From: Flavobacterium soli DSM 19725
Lineage (GTDB): Bacteria; Bacteroidota; Bacteroidia; Flavobacteriales; Flavobacteriaceae
Length of the DNA: 64,000 bases
Direction: 5' to 3'
Assembly (NCBI RefSeq): GCF_000422705.1
Contig: NZ_AUGO01000001.1
Coordinates: forward strand, 434,001 to 498,000
Made by a program: the position numbers and the translations under genes. The notes under the pieces are model-generated. The model had not been told where the DNA came from, did no database searches, and saw only the letters and a program-made list of their open reading frames with translations. This document shows positions 24,592 through 33,677 of this stretch, one piece after another. The number at the start of each line of letters is the position of its first letter. The stretch's first letter is position 1.

Positions 24592-25401
24592 ATGAGCGAG
24601 ATTTGCAAGAACTGTAGTAATGAAATTGTCTTAAATTTTTGTCCAAACTGTGGCCAAAAAAAGGCAAAACGTATTGACAAAACGTATATTAAAGATGAGC
24701 TTCAATATACGGTTCTACACATGAACAAGGGTTTTTTGTATAGCATTAAAAAAATCCTAAGAGGTCCTGGAAAAACCGCTAGAGAATTTGTAGAAGGAAA
24801 CCGTGTGAACCATTACAAACCTATTCTTTTGGTTTTCGTAGTGGCGGGTATTAGTGCTTTTTTGACTAATACATTGATTCATCCAGATGAAATTATGGCT
24901 AGATTTTATAAATCCCAAAACCTGCCAGAGATCCAAGAGAAAATGAATATTATTATGTTTTCTTTTATTTACAAGTATTACGCAATAATAATGTTAGCAA
25001 GTGTTCCAATTATGGCTTTCTTTACTTGGTTGGCATTTAAGAAATGGGGGTACAATTACTATGAAAATGTTGTGATTACAGCTTATTCCCTGGTTTTTTT
25101 ACAAGTCTTAACCATTCTTATTGTAATTCCACTTCAATACGCTTTCAAGGATAACCTGCATTTGTTTATGATAATACCAACAATCATTTCGATGATTATC
25201 ATGATTGGAACTTTTATATGGTTTTATATAGATTTATATAATCAAAAAAGTGCTGGTGATGTTATTTTGAGATTGTTACTACTTGCTGCAATACTGTTTA
25301 TAGTTTACATACTGCTAATTATTATAGCTATCATAGTTGGAGTTGTATATGCGATGTCAACAGGTATTGATCCTAAAACCTTTTTTCCAGCACCTAAATA
25401 A
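24592..25401 (+). CDS. DUF3667 protein: zinc ribbon plus membrane domain
   Basis: Protein of 269 residues. The N-terminus holds a zinc-ribbon-like C-x2-C...C-x2-C pair (CKNC at 5-8, CPNC at 17-20), followed by basic KKAKRIDKTY and a helix with LRGPGKTAREFVEGNR, a segment I associate with DUF3667. Four to five membrane helices follow (from about residue 80 to 260). Function unknown. Its stop overlaps the first base of the CapK-like gene, so the two are co-translated. Confidence 0.82.
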   Translation: MSEICKNCSNEIVLNFCPNCGQKKAKRIDKTYIKDELQYTVLHMNKGFLYSIKKILRGPGKTAREFVEGNRVNHYKPILLVFVVAGISAFLTNTLIHPDEIMARFYKSQNLPEIQEKMNIIMFSFIYKYYAIIMLASVPIMAFFTWLAFKKWGYNYYENVVITAYSLVFLQVLTILIVIPLQYAFKDNLHLFMIIPTIISMIIMIGTFIWFYIDLYNQKSAGDVILRLLLLAAILFIVYILLIIIAIIVGVVYAMSTGIDPKTFFPAPK

Positions 25402-26714
25402 TGCTAAAACTCTTTGACCTTTCTCTAAAACTTTCCGGTTTCCCGATAGAGGAAGGCAAAAAACAGTTTGAAGAAATTCTGTCGGTTCCAGAAACTGCAT
25501 ATGAGGCTTTTTTAGAAGAAAAGAAAAAGGAAATCGTCAACTTTCATCTTCAAAATAATGCATTCTACCGAGATTTGAATGGTGGTGGAACTTTCAATAT
25601 TTGGAATACTTTACCGGTTTTAACCAAAAAAAATCTTCAAAAGCCTTTATCAGAAAGGCTTTCAAAAGGATATTCTGAGAAAAATATTTTCGTTAATAAA
25701 ACCTCTGGTTCAAGTGGCGAGCCTTTTATTTTTGCCAAAGACAAATATGCTCATGCTGTAACTTGGGCTTCTATAATTTATAGATTCGGATGGTTTGGTG
25801 TTGATTTTAACACTTCCTATCAAGCTCGCTTTTATGGTATTCCAAAGGATTTTATCGGATACAGAAAAGAACGTTTGAAGGATTTTTTAAGCAAAAGATA
25901 CCGCTTTTCTATCTTTGATTTATCTGATGCCGTTTTAGAAAGAGTGTTGCTGAAATTTGAAAAATCGGAGTTTGATTATATCAACGGTTATACGAGTTCG
26001 ATTGTCTTATTTGCCAAATTTCTTAAAAAGAAAGATATTATTCTAAAAAATATTTGTCCAACTTTGAAAGTGTGTATGGTAACTTCCGAAATGCTTTTTG
26101 AGGAAGACAAAGTACTTTTGCAAACCCAATTCGGAATACCGATTGTGAACGAATATGGTGCTTCTGAACTAGATTTGATTGCATTTCAGAACCCTAAAGG
26201 CGAATGGCAAGTAAATGCCGAAACACTTTTTGTAGAGATTTTAGACGAAAACAATCAGCCCGTTCCAAATGGAAAAGAAGGCCGAATTGTGATTACCTCT
26301 CTTTTCAACAAAGCCCATCCTTTTATTCGATATGATATTGGCGATATTGGAATTTTGGATGAAAAAAGTACTTTCAAGAAACCCATTCTGAAACAATTAA
26401 TCGGCCGAACCAATGATGTTGCAGTTTTGCCAAGCGGAAAAAAATCGCCCGGATTGACCTTTTATTATGTTACCAAAAGCATTATTGAAGACGATGGAAA
26501 TGTGAAGGAATTCATCATCAAGCAACTAAAAATAGATTCTTTTGAGGTAGAATATGTTAGCGAAATAGAACTTTCTGAACCTCAAATCAAGAAAATTGAA
26601 GAGGCTATCAGTTTGTACTTAGAGCCAAATTTGAATTTTACTTTTATCCGAAAAATTTCGTTGGAAAGAACAAACAGAGGAAAATTAAAGCAGTTTATAT
26701 CCCTTTTAAAATAA
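25401..26714 (+). CDS. CapK/PaaK-like adenylate-forming enzyme
   Basis: Protein of 437 residues of the phenylacetate-CoA-ligase-like AMP-binding family. The ATP-binding signature is NKTSGSSGEPF (near residues 97-107), with NEYGASELDLIAF (about 249-261) as the adenine/acyl-pocket motif and RYDIGDIG (about 313-320) as the hinge-region motif. CapK-type relatives are found in capsule and O-antigen loci, and this gene borders one. It probably activates a carboxylic acid as an adenylate, but no acyl acceptor or carrier protein is encoded nearby. It overlaps DUF3667 by one base. Confidence 0.85.
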   Translation: MLKLFDLSLKLSGFPIEEGKKQFEEILSVPETAYEAFLEEKKKEIVNFHLQNNAFYRDLNGGGTFNIWNTLPVLTKKNLQKPLSERLSKGYSEKNIFVNKTSGSSGEPFIFAKDKYAHAVTWASIIYRFGWFGVDFNTSYQARFYGIPKDFIGYRKERLKDFLSKRYRFSIFDLSDAVLERVLLKFEKSEFDYINGYTSSIVLFAKFLKKKDIILKNICPTLKVCMVTSEMLFEEDKVLLQTQFGIPIVNEYGASELDLIAFQNPKGEWQVNAETLFVEILDENNQPVPNGKEGRIVITSLFNKAHPFIRYDIGDIGILDEKSTFKKPILKQLIGRTNDVAVLPSGKKSPGLTFYYVTKSIIEDDGNVKEFIIKQLKIDSFEVEYVSEIELSEPQIKKIEEAISLYLEPNLNFTFIRKISLERTNRGKLKQFISLLK

Positions 26715-26717
26715 TAT

Positions 26718-27245
26718 ATGGAAAACGAAATGTACCTTTCTGAAGAAACAATTTCTAATAAAATTTATTTTATCAGAAATCAAAAAGTAATGCTTGATAG
26801 AGACTTGGCAAAACTTTACGGGATTGAAACTAAACGATTAAAAGAGCAAGTCAAACGAAACTTATCTAGATTTCCTGAGGATTTTATGTTTGAATTATCA
26901 AAAGACGAATTTGCAAATTGGAGGTCGCAATTTGTGACCTCCAATTCTGATAAGATGGGATTACGTTATGCTCCAATGGCATTCACAGAACACGGAGTGT
27001 TAATGCTATCAAGTGTTTTGAATAGCGACAAAGCCATTCAGACGAATATCCAAATCATGAGGATATTTTCAAAAATTCGTCAGATGCTTCTGGATACTAC
27101 CGATTTAAAAATTGATATTTTACAGATTCAGAAAAAACTGGAGAACCATGATAAAAATATCGAGTTGGTTTTTAGCTATTTGGATGAATTAACAGAGAAA
27201 AAAGAAAGCCAAAAACCAAGAAACAAAATTGGCTACAAAAAATAA
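26718..27245 (+). CDS. ORF6N-domain DNA-binding protein
   Basis: Protein of 175 residues. The N-terminal ORF6N domain (about residues 8-105) has the characteristic IYFIRNQKVMLDRDLAKLYG, KRLKEQVKRNLSRFPEDFMF and YAPMAFTEHGVLMLSSVLNS segments; a helical, Lys/Asp-rich C-terminal part (110-160) looks like a coiled coil. ORF6N is a phage-derived domain related to KilA-N/Bro antirepressors and is common as a stand-alone chromosomal gene in Bacteroidota. It starts 3 bp after the CapK-like gene. No other phage genes are nearby. Confidence 0.9.
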   Translation: MENEMYLSEETISNKIYFIRNQKVMLDRDLAKLYGIETKRLKEQVKRNLSRFPEDFMFELSKDEFANWRSQFVTSNSDKMGLRYAPMAFTEHGVLMLSSVLNSDKAIQTNIQIMRIFSKIRQMLLDTTDLKIDILQIQKKLENHDKNIELVFSYLDELTEKKESQKPRNKIGYKK

Positions 27246-27253
27246 AGGTTTTA

Positions 27254-28006
27254 TTAATTTCTATACTTTATAAAACCGCGATACATCCATTGCAACATAT
27301 AATAAACCGACTGGAAAACGTTCAATTTTTCGACTTCTCGGTAAAACTGCCATTGGTATTTGAGTAATTTCGACTTGTTTCTGGAAAGTGAATTTTCCCG
27401 AATCCTGTAAATAGCTTGCGTTTCCTGAATACCATAGGCAAACGGAATTTCTTTTAAATATTGCAACCAAAGTCCCATATCTTGACGCTTGAAAATTTTG
27501 GGCATCTTTTTTTTGCCTAAAACTTCGATGTCAATAAAAGCGGTCAAACAACTGATGGAATTGGTTTTGAGAATATCAGTATAAGTTACTTTTTCGGGAA
27601 CGATAAAATCTGAATAGACAAATTCGAGGTTTTCATTCGATCTTTTATAGGATGAAAATACAAAATGAATATTCGTTTTTTTTATGGTTTGGATGCTGTT
27701 TTCAATAAATGTTGGAAACCAAATATCATCTGCATCGAGAAAAGTCATGTATTTCCCTTTTGCATTCTCAATCCCAATATTTCGGGCTTTTGCAGGACCA
27801 ACATTTTGCTTTTGAGGAAAAAATTGAATTCGGTTGTCTCGTCTTGCAATTTCATTTATGATTTCAATCGTATTGTCCAATGAACCATCATCTACAATTA
27901 GCATTTCCCAATTTTGATGCGTTTGATTTTGAACCGATTGGATCGTTGCTGAAATGAATTTTCCAGAATTAAAAGTAGGCGTTATTATGGATACTAAAGC
28001 TTCCAT
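27254..28006 (-). CDS. Glycosyltransferase family 2
   Basis: Inverting GT-A glycosyltransferase of 250 residues. The nucleotide-binding N-terminus is VSIITPTFNSGKFI with VDDGSLDNT, and the metal-binding D-x-D is in FLDADDIWF (about residues 90-98). The rest includes the Q-x-x-R-W-type acceptor region replaced by KRQDMGLWLQYL, followed by an amphipathic C-terminus. It is the last gene of the minus-strand polysaccharide run 27254-32709 and overlaps the preceding sugar transferase by one base. Substrate unknown. Confidence 0.9.
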   Translation of the reverse strand: MEALVSIITPTFNSGKFISATIQSVQNQTHQNWEMLIVDDGSLDNTIEIINEIARRDNRIQFFPQKQNVGPAKARNIGIENAKGKYMTFLDADDIWFPTFIENSIQTIKKTNIHFVFSSYKRSNENLEFVYSDFIVPEKVTYTDILKTNSISCLTAFIDIEVLGKKKMPKIFKRQDMGLWLQYLKEIPFAYGIQETQAIYRIRENSLSRNKSKLLKYQWQFYREVEKLNVFQSVYYMLQWMYRGFIKYRN

Positions 28007-29358
28007 CAGTAGGCTTTTTTATCACCTTTGACTGCATTGACAACGGTCATGAAAATGATTTTCAAATCCAATAAAATCGACCAATTTTCCATGTAGAAAA
28101 TATCATATTTTACTCTGTAAATGATATCCTTGTCGTTTTCTACTTCGCCACGAAATCCATTTGTTTGGGCCAATCCTGTAATTCCAGGCTTGATAAAATG
28201 CCGCACCATGAATTTATCGACTTTCCGAGCATACATTTCTGTATGGCTCACCATGTGTGGCCTTGGCCCAACAACCGACATATCCCCTAGAAAAACATTA
28301 AAAAATTGTGGTAGTTCGTCGATGCTCGTTTTTCGCATTAATCGACCTGTTTTGGTAATTCGGGGATCATTTTTAGAAACCTGTTCAATATCAGCGATTG
28401 CATTGAGTCGCATCGAGCGAAATTTGTAGCAATTGAATTCGTGATAATTGAGTCCGTTTCGCATTTGCTTGAAAAAAACTGGTCCTTTGGATTCCATTTT
28501 TATGAAGATGGCCAAAATCGGGATCAACCATGAAAGTACTCCAACAATGATAATCAATGAAAATATGATATCGAAAATCCTTTTGATCCATTGATTAATA
28601 GGGTCGTCAAGCGGAATATCCCGCAATGATGCAATTGGAATGATACCGTAATAATCAAGTTTCATATTTCGCCCAAAAACTTCCTTTTCGTCAGGAAGAA
28701 ATTTTAGGATCTTGAGATTGTTATCTGCAAAATCAATAAAATGATTAACCTGATTGATCGACAAATCACTCATGGAACAATATACCTCATCAATTTTATG
28801 TTCTACGACAAATGAAAAGCAATCGGAAATTTGTGTTTTTTTATCGCCTTCAAGGTTAAAAACCTTAACTAGCTGATAACCATAATCAGGATTTTCATTG
28901 AAAAAATCAGCCAAATGCTGGATCTTTTTTTCGTTTCCTATAATGACTACTTTTCTAAAATTCCCACCAAAAAGCGATCGGTATTTTCGAAGGAAATAAT
29001 AAATAAAAAGTTTGAGAATTGCAATTGTTAAAATCGAAACTACAGTATATTCAAGTGTATCTTGCGAATTAGAATTTTTTACATAAAATCCTGAAAACGC
29101 ATAACATAGAATTGTAAACAGAGCAAACTGTTTGGCAACTTTATTGCCGATTTCAACTACTTTTGTAAAGCGATAAACTTCATAGAAACCAACATTTATG
29201 GCAATTATAATCCACGAAAGTGAAATAAAAACCATAAAATAAGGCGAACAAAAAGCGTCAGAAAGCATCAAAAAGGAAAACAAATTGATGATTGCCAAAT
29301 CCAATAGATATGAAAATGGCCTGATGTAACCTGAATATCTTCCTGTTTTATTTTTCAT
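28006..29358 (-). CDS. Undecaprenyl-phosphate sugar-1-phosphate transferase (WcaJ-like)
   Basis: Priming enzyme of 450 residues for surface polysaccharide: it transfers a sugar-1-phosphate to undecaprenyl phosphate in the inner membrane. Four N-terminal membrane helices, a soluble CoA-binding-like domain (about 130-260), then a membrane hairpin and the catalytic domain with KFRSMR, SIDELPQFFNVFLGDMSVVG and PRPHM motifs. This is the long polyprenyl glycosylphosphotransferase class (WcaJ/EpsE). It likely starts the repeat unit made by the surrounding glycosyltransferases. Confidence 0.93.
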   Translation of the reverse strand: MKNKTGRYSGYIRPFSYLLDLAIINLFSFLMLSDAFCSPYFMVFISLSWIIIAINVGFYEVYRFTKVVEIGNKVAKQFALFTILCYAFSGFYVKNSNSQDTLEYTVVSILTIAILKLFIYYFLRKYRSLFGGNFRKVVIIGNEKKIQHLADFFNENPDYGYQLVKVFNLEGDKKTQISDCFSFVVEHKIDEVYCSMSDLSINQVNHFIDFADNNLKILKFLPDEKEVFGRNMKLDYYGIIPIASLRDIPLDDPINQWIKRIFDIIFSLIIIVGVLSWLIPILAIFIKMESKGPVFFKQMRNGLNYHEFNCYKFRSMRLNAIADIEQVSKNDPRITKTGRLMRKTSIDELPQFFNVFLGDMSVVGPRPHMVSHTEMYARKVDKFMVRHFIKPGITGLAQTNGFRGEVENDKDIIYRVKYDIFYMENWSILLDLKIIFMTVVNAVKGDKKAY

Positions 29359-29361
29359 TCA

Positions 29362-30345
29362 TTAAAAAATATACTTTGAAAAGTCTTTGTGTTCTTCTTT
29401 CAATAATTCTTCGGAAGACAATGATTTGAAATATTCATAGGTTAGTTTCATTCCTTCTTGGCGAGTAATTTTAGCTTCCCAACCCAAAATCTCTTTCGCT
29501 TTGGTTGTATCCGGTTGACGTTGCATGGGGTCGTTTATGGGCAATGGGTGATATGCCACTTTTTGATTGGTTCCAGTTAGCTTGATAATTTCTTCGGCAA
29601 AATCCTTGATGGTTATTTCGTCTGGATTACCAATGTTTACGGGCAAGTGATAATCAGAATGCAGTAATCTGAAAATACCTTCCACTTGATCCGTTACATA
29701 ACAAAAAGAACGTGTTTGCATTCCGTCACCAAAAATGGTCAGGTCTTCCCCTCTTAAGGCTTGACCGATAAAAGCTGGAATTACACGACCATCATTGAGT
29801 CGCATTCTTGGTCCATAGGTATTAAAAATTCTAACAATTCTGGTCTCTACGCCATGAAAAGTATGATAGGCCATCGTGATGGATTCTTGGAAACGCTTGG
29901 CTTCGTCATAAACCCCCCTTGGTCCGATGGTGTTTACGTTTCCGTAATATTCCTCGGTTTGGGGATGCACCAATGGATCTCCATACACCTCAGATGTAGA
30001 AGCGATTAAGATTCGTGCTTTTTTAACCCTTGCCAAACCTAATAAATTATGAGTTCCAAGCGAACCTACTTTCAAGGTCTGAATTGGAATCTTCAAATAA
30101 TCAATTGGGCTTGCAGGTGAAGCAAAATGCAAGATATAATCTAAATTCCCAGGAATGTGTACAAATTTTGTAATGTCATGGTGATAGAATTCAAAGTTTT
30201 CGAGCTTAAACAGATGCTCGATATTTTTTAAATCACCTGTTATGAGGTTGTCCATCCCAATAACATAATAACCTTCAGCAATAAACCTGTCGCAAAGGTG
30301 GGAACCTAAAAAACCTGCCGCTCCCGTAACTAGAATTCTTTTCAT
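29362..30345 (-). CDS. UDP-glucuronate decarboxylase (UDP-xylose synthase-like)
   Basis: Extended short-chain dehydrogenase of 327 residues. NAD binding GAAGFLGSH (8-16); catalytic YxxxK in GVYDEAK; substrate-binding segments [20 protein letters not shown] and [13 protein letters not shown] are characteristic of the Uxs group, which oxidises and decarboxylates UDP-glucuronate to UDP-xylose or a 4-keto-pentose. The gene fits a pathway supplying pentose to the polysaccharide. UDP-glucose dehydrogenase, needed to make the substrate, is not in the window. It overlaps the O-antigen ligase-like gene by 4 bp. Confidence 0.88.
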   Translation of the reverse strand: MKRILVTGAAGFLGSHLCDRFIAEGYYVIGMDNLITGDLKNIEHLFKLENFEFYHHDITKFVHIPGNLDYILHFASPASPIDYLKIPIQTLKVGSLGTHNLLGLARVKKARILIASTSEVYGDPLVHPQTEEYYGNVNTIGPRGVYDEAKRFQESITMAYHTFHGVETRIVRIFNTYGPRMRLNDGRVIPAFIGQALRGEDLTIFGDGMQTRSFCYVTDQVEGIFRLLHSDYHLPVNIGNPDEITIKDFAEEIIKLTGTNQKVAYHPLPINDPMQRQPDTTKAKEILGWEAKITRQEGMKLTYEYFKSLSSEELLKEEHKDFSKYIF

Positions 30346-31661
30346 AATGATGGCTTTAATACTTTCTTTTGCATTCTAACCGCGTTGAAGATGCTGTACA
30401 GCACAACAAAAAACACAATGCCTCTTTGCCTGCAAAAAAAGGATTCGGTCAAAAATAAGATTATCATGGTTAGGGAAAAAACAATATGCAGGAAATTTTT
30501 GTCGGCTATTGCATTTTTAATATTGAAAACCAACATTGCTACTAAAATCAGGAAACCAAATATTCCCAATTCGGCAAAGGTTTGAACATATTGATTATGA
30601 AAGTTGAAATCGCCATAACCTGGATATAAATTATGTTCTTCGGTTTTTTTTCGGATATTCTCTTGTGAAGCTTCCAATCCTAAACCAGTGAAAAATATAT
30701 TTTGTTCTTGGAGCATTTCACCAAAAATTCTTGTTTGATAAATTCGCATGGCGGTTCCAGGAAAAAAATGATTCTGTTCAAACTTTTCGTTGTTCCAAGC
30801 TTGATTAAGACTAACATTATAGACATTTCCGTTTCCTATATCTTCGTTTAGCGTGTTGTCTACGAAAGCGGTTTCATATTCGATTAAAAAACGCTCTCGA
30901 ATTTCTTTTACAAAAACCAATGAAAAAACCAAAAAGGCTGTTACGGAGGCAATTGTTAGCAATTTCACGCTGTTTTGGGTCTCTGCAAAATAGATATAGA
31001 AATAAATAATGAGCAGGAAATCAATGAAAATGATGCTTTTTGACGAAAGTAGAAAAATAAACACCGCCAGTATAAAAATGGATATCTGTTCTAAGAGCGT
31101 TTTTCCTTTTCTCGAAATGAAATAAAACATCGCAAATGAAGCAAAAACGGCAACATAAATTGCATTTAAGTCCAAGGTCACCAACTCATGGTAGAAAAAA
31201 ACGGCCTTGTTTCCGGTTTGGATGAAGCGTACTATAGCATTTCCAAAATAAAACAAAGCATACAGCACCATTCCAAAACTATAGTATCTGAATATTTTTT
31301 GAGTATCTATTTTCGCAAGATTTGGTACAAGTAAAAAAGCCAACGGGATGAGAAAAAACAACACCTCTTTTTGAAGTCCAGACACAGTTGCTTGTTGATC
31401 TCTGGTCCAAATTAAGGATAAAACCATCAGCAAATAAAGAAAGATCGGAAGGATTAGTGCCTTATTGAAGTTGAATTTAATTTTGTGTAAAGTAGAAAAA
31501 CAAACGCCTAAAAACAAAATACAAGCAATACTCCCGAAAATATATTTCAAAGGAATTGATAGTAGAATTATTGCTAAAAGATAAACGAAAACCTGTGGAT
31601 GTTTGCTTAAATTACTGATTTTCAGAGATGCACTTTTCAAATAATTGTAAATATTCGCCAT
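30342..31661 (-). CDS. O-antigen ligase/polymerase-family membrane protein
   Basis: Protein of 439 residues with about eleven membrane helices and one large periplasmic loop (roughly residues 245-340) that ends in the Wzy_C-type segment [18 protein letters not shown]. This family includes WaaL ligases and Wzy polymerases; which one cannot be told from sequence alone. A second protein of the same general type is at 35953, so one may be ligase and the other polymerase. The ATG at 31661 overlaps the preceding glycosyltransferase by 50 bp, and no alternative start lies between. Confidence 0.85.
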   Translation of the reverse strand: MANIYNYLKSASLKISNLSKHPQVFVYLLAIILLSIPLKYIFGSIACILFLGVCFSTLHKIKFNFNKALILPIFLYLLMVLSLIWTRDQQATVSGLQKEVLFFLIPLAFLLVPNLAKIDTQKIFRYYSFGMVLYALFYFGNAIVRFIQTGNKAVFFYHELVTLDLNAIYVAVFASFAMFYFISRKGKTLLEQISIFILAVFIFLLSSKSIIFIDFLLIIYFYIYFAETQNSVKLLTIASVTAFLVFSLVFVKEIRERFLIEYETAFVDNTLNEDIGNGNVYNVSLNQAWNNEKFEQNHFFPGTAMRIYQTRIFGEMLQEQNIFFTGLGLEASQENIRKKTEEHNLYPGYGDFNFHNQYVQTFAELGIFGFLILVAMLVFNIKNAIADKNFLHIVFSLTMIILFLTESFFCRQRGIVFFVVLYSIFNAVRMQKKVLKPSL

Positions 31662-32709
31662 TTATTTTCTCCCAATTGAATTCGCTTGCAATAGCGTCAA
31701 AGTTGTTTTGAATAACCTGCAAGTTATCATTTTTTTTGATTCTTACTGTTAAATTTTTAACGTCTTCGGGATTCTTAAAATAAAATGCATTTTCTTTTAA
31801 AATAGCCTTGTTGAAATCGTTATCATGAGCAATGATTAAAGCTCTTGATGCGATGGCTTCTAACAAAGATGGATTGGTTCCTCCAACGGAGTGTCCATGA
31901 AAATAGAGGTTTGAAAAATACCGCAAATTATCGAGATGCTTCAGGTTATAAACCGCACCTATGAATCGGATATTTTTATTGGCTGTGTATTTTTGTTTTA
32001 AATAATTCCCGAATTTAGTGTTATGATTACCAATAACGAGAATGGTTGCTTGATTATTGCCTAAAACAATGCCGTCGAGTATCGTTTCGATGTTGTTTTC
32101 GGGTTCAAGCCTAGCGAGAATCATATTAAAATTGTACTTCTCTACATTATATTCCTTCAGAATTTCTTCTTCTGGTTGCTCAAAAACGTGAGCTCCATAG
32201 GCAATATAAGTTGATGGTTTGTTGTATTTTTCGATTATGTATTTTTGAATTCCGAGAGAATCTGAAATTAAATAATCGCTACTTTTTACGGCAAGTCTTT
32301 CGGCAAATTTCAATACGTTTTGAACCGTTTTTGAATATTTGGTTCGTTTCCATTCCAAACCATCCATGTTGGTGATGATCAAGGGCTTTTTTGGAAGTAG
32401 AAAATACCAAACCGAGCTGCTGGTATAACCCAATTGCAAGATGATATCGAAATTTCGCTTGCGAGAATCTAATATGCAATTTAAATCATATATGAACTGT
32501 CCTGCTGTTCCAATCTTGAATTCAGGATCATAACAATGAATCAAATTAACACCTTTAAAGGTTTTTTCCTGATAAGGATGGTTGTGCGAATTATAGACAT
32601 ACACTTCGTGTCCTTTTGCTGCTAGATATACTGAAAAAAACTCTGCAAATTGTTCGAAACCTCCGTAATGATTGGGAACTCCTCGGGTTCCTAGTATTGC
32701 TATTTTCAT
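31612..32709 (-). CDS. DUF1972/GT4-type glycosyltransferase
   Basis: GT-B glycosyltransferase of 365 residues. The N-terminal IAILGTRGVPNHYGGFEQFAE is the hallmark of the DUF1972 domain found in rhamnosyl- and related transferases; the C-terminal half has the GT4 segments MILARLEPENN and HGHSVGGTNPSLLEAIASRA, where E in LLEA is the usual nucleotide-sugar contact. It is the first gene of the minus-strand run and has a -7 box at 32733-32740. The sugar could be rhamnose, since rfb genes are nearby, but this is a guess. Confidence 0.9.
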   Translation of the reverse strand: MKIAILGTRGVPNHYGGFEQFAEFFSVYLAAKGHEVYVYNSHNHPYQEKTFKGVNLIHCYDPEFKIGTAGQFIYDLNCILDSRKRNFDIILQLGYTSSSVWYFLLPKKPLIITNMDGLEWKRTKYSKTVQNVLKFAERLAVKSSDYLISDSLGIQKYIIEKYNKPSTYIAYGAHVFEQPEEEILKEYNVEKYNFNMILARLEPENNIETILDGIVLGNNQATILVIGNHNTKFGNYLKQKYTANKNIRFIGAVYNLKHLDNLRYFSNLYFHGHSVGGTNPSLLEAIASRALIIAHDNDFNKAILKENAFYFKNPEDVKNLTVRIKKNDNLQVIQNNFDAIASEFNWEKINGEYLQLFEKCISENQ

Positions 32710-32732
32710 GAAAGGTTTGTTTTTTCAGTAAG

Positions 32733-32740
32733 CAAAAATA
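32733..32740 (-). promoter_or_regulatory. -7 promoter box (TATTTTTG) of the 27254-32709 polysaccharide operon
   Basis: Exact TAnnTTTG match on the minus strand, 23 nt before the first gene of the run. The next minus-strand gene upstream is more than 900 bp away and separated by a plus-strand gene. Confidence 0.65.
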
Positions 32741-32865
32741 GGTAATTTAATTCTTGGAGAACAAAAATAATCCTATTCAAATTATGTTGTTTATGGTTTT
32801 TTGTTAATGTCACACAATTAACTGAAAATGAAATTTGATAATCGTTTTTATTAAACATAAATTCC

Positions 32866-32873
32866 TATTTTTG
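32866..32873 (+). promoter_or_regulatory. -7 promoter box (TATTTTTG) of the 2OG oxygenase gene
   Basis: Exact TAnnTTTG match on the plus strand, 27 nt before the ATG at 32901. It lies downstream of the ATG at 32835, which is therefore unlikely to be the start. Confidence 0.65.
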
Positions 32874-32900
32874 TCAGTAACTAACGTTATACATCTTGTC

Positions 32901-33677
32901 ATGATTAACTTTGAATACCTTGAAAATAATTTAGATAAACTCCGTATAGAATATCTTGCAGCTCAACCTTTTCCTCATTTAATTATTGACGGCTTTTGTG
33001 ATGAAGAAAAATTAGTTAAAGCATACGAAAGTATCCCTGAACTCAATAATAAAAGTCGTGATTATGCTTTTGCTAATAATAAATTTGAAAAATCCAACTA
33101 TAAAGAACTTGGTTCAGAATTAGCAGAATTGCATAGTGAATTACTTTCTGAAAGGTTTAATAAAATATTGTCTTACATTACAGCTAAAACCATTTTTGTT
33201 GATCCTAAAAATCATGGTGGTGGGTTGCATCAAGGAAAAAAGAATAGTTTTTTAGACATGCACTTGGATTTCAATTATCATCCAATTAATAAAAATTGGT
33301 ACAGAGAACTAAATTTATTATTGTATTTGAACAAAGACTGGAAGCCGGAATATAAAGGCGGTTTGAGAATTAAAGATTTAAGAACCAATCATGAAGCCGA
33401 ACTTGATGTTCCCTTTAATAGATTGATTATTCAACAATGTGCACCCTACACGCTTCATGGCTATGATATGACTAATTTTCCTGAAGGAAGATATAGAACA
33501 TCCGTTGCTACTTATGCTTATCAAGTTCATGAAAGATTGATTGAAGAACCAAGAACTACAGACTGGTTTCCTTCAAAAGATGCGTCTTTCTTGAAAAAGC
33601 AACTGGCTAAAAATTATAATTTTTTAGTGCAAACTAAGAATAAATTTTTTGGTAGTGGGACTGCTAAGAATCAGTAA
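32901..33677 (+). CDS. 2-oxoglutarate/Fe(II) oxygenase in the polysaccharide locus
   Basis: Protein of 258 residues from the ATG at 32901 (chosen because the promoter box precedes it). The iron triad is H121-x-D123 in MHLDF and H186 in TLHGY; R199 in YRTSVATYAY is the 2-oxoglutarate-binding arginine. The layout resembles prolyl-hydroxylase-like (P4Hc/Tpa1-type) oxygenases. In a glycan locus it might hydroxylate a sugar, lipid carrier or protein; the sequence does not reveal the substrate. It is a single plus-strand gene between two minus-strand glycosyltransferase runs, converging on the GT4 gene. Confidence 0.85.
   Translation: MINFEYLENNLDKLRIEYLAAQPFPHLIIDGFCDEEKLVKAYESIPELNNKSRDYAFANNKFEKSNYKELGSELAELHSELLSERFNKILSYITAKTIFVDPKNHGGGLHQGKKNSFLDMHLDFNYHPINKNWYRELNLLLYLNKDWKPEYKGGLRIKDLRTNHEAELDVPFNRLIIQQCAPYTLHGYDMTNFPEGRYRTSVATYAYQVHERLIEEPRTTDWFPSKDASFLKKQLAKNYNFLVQTKNKFFGSGTAKNQ

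Noticed and set aside
32821..32900. Longer start of the 2OG oxygenase at 32835
   Set aside because: The extra 22 residues are hydrophobic noise and the promoter box at 32866-32873 lies within them.
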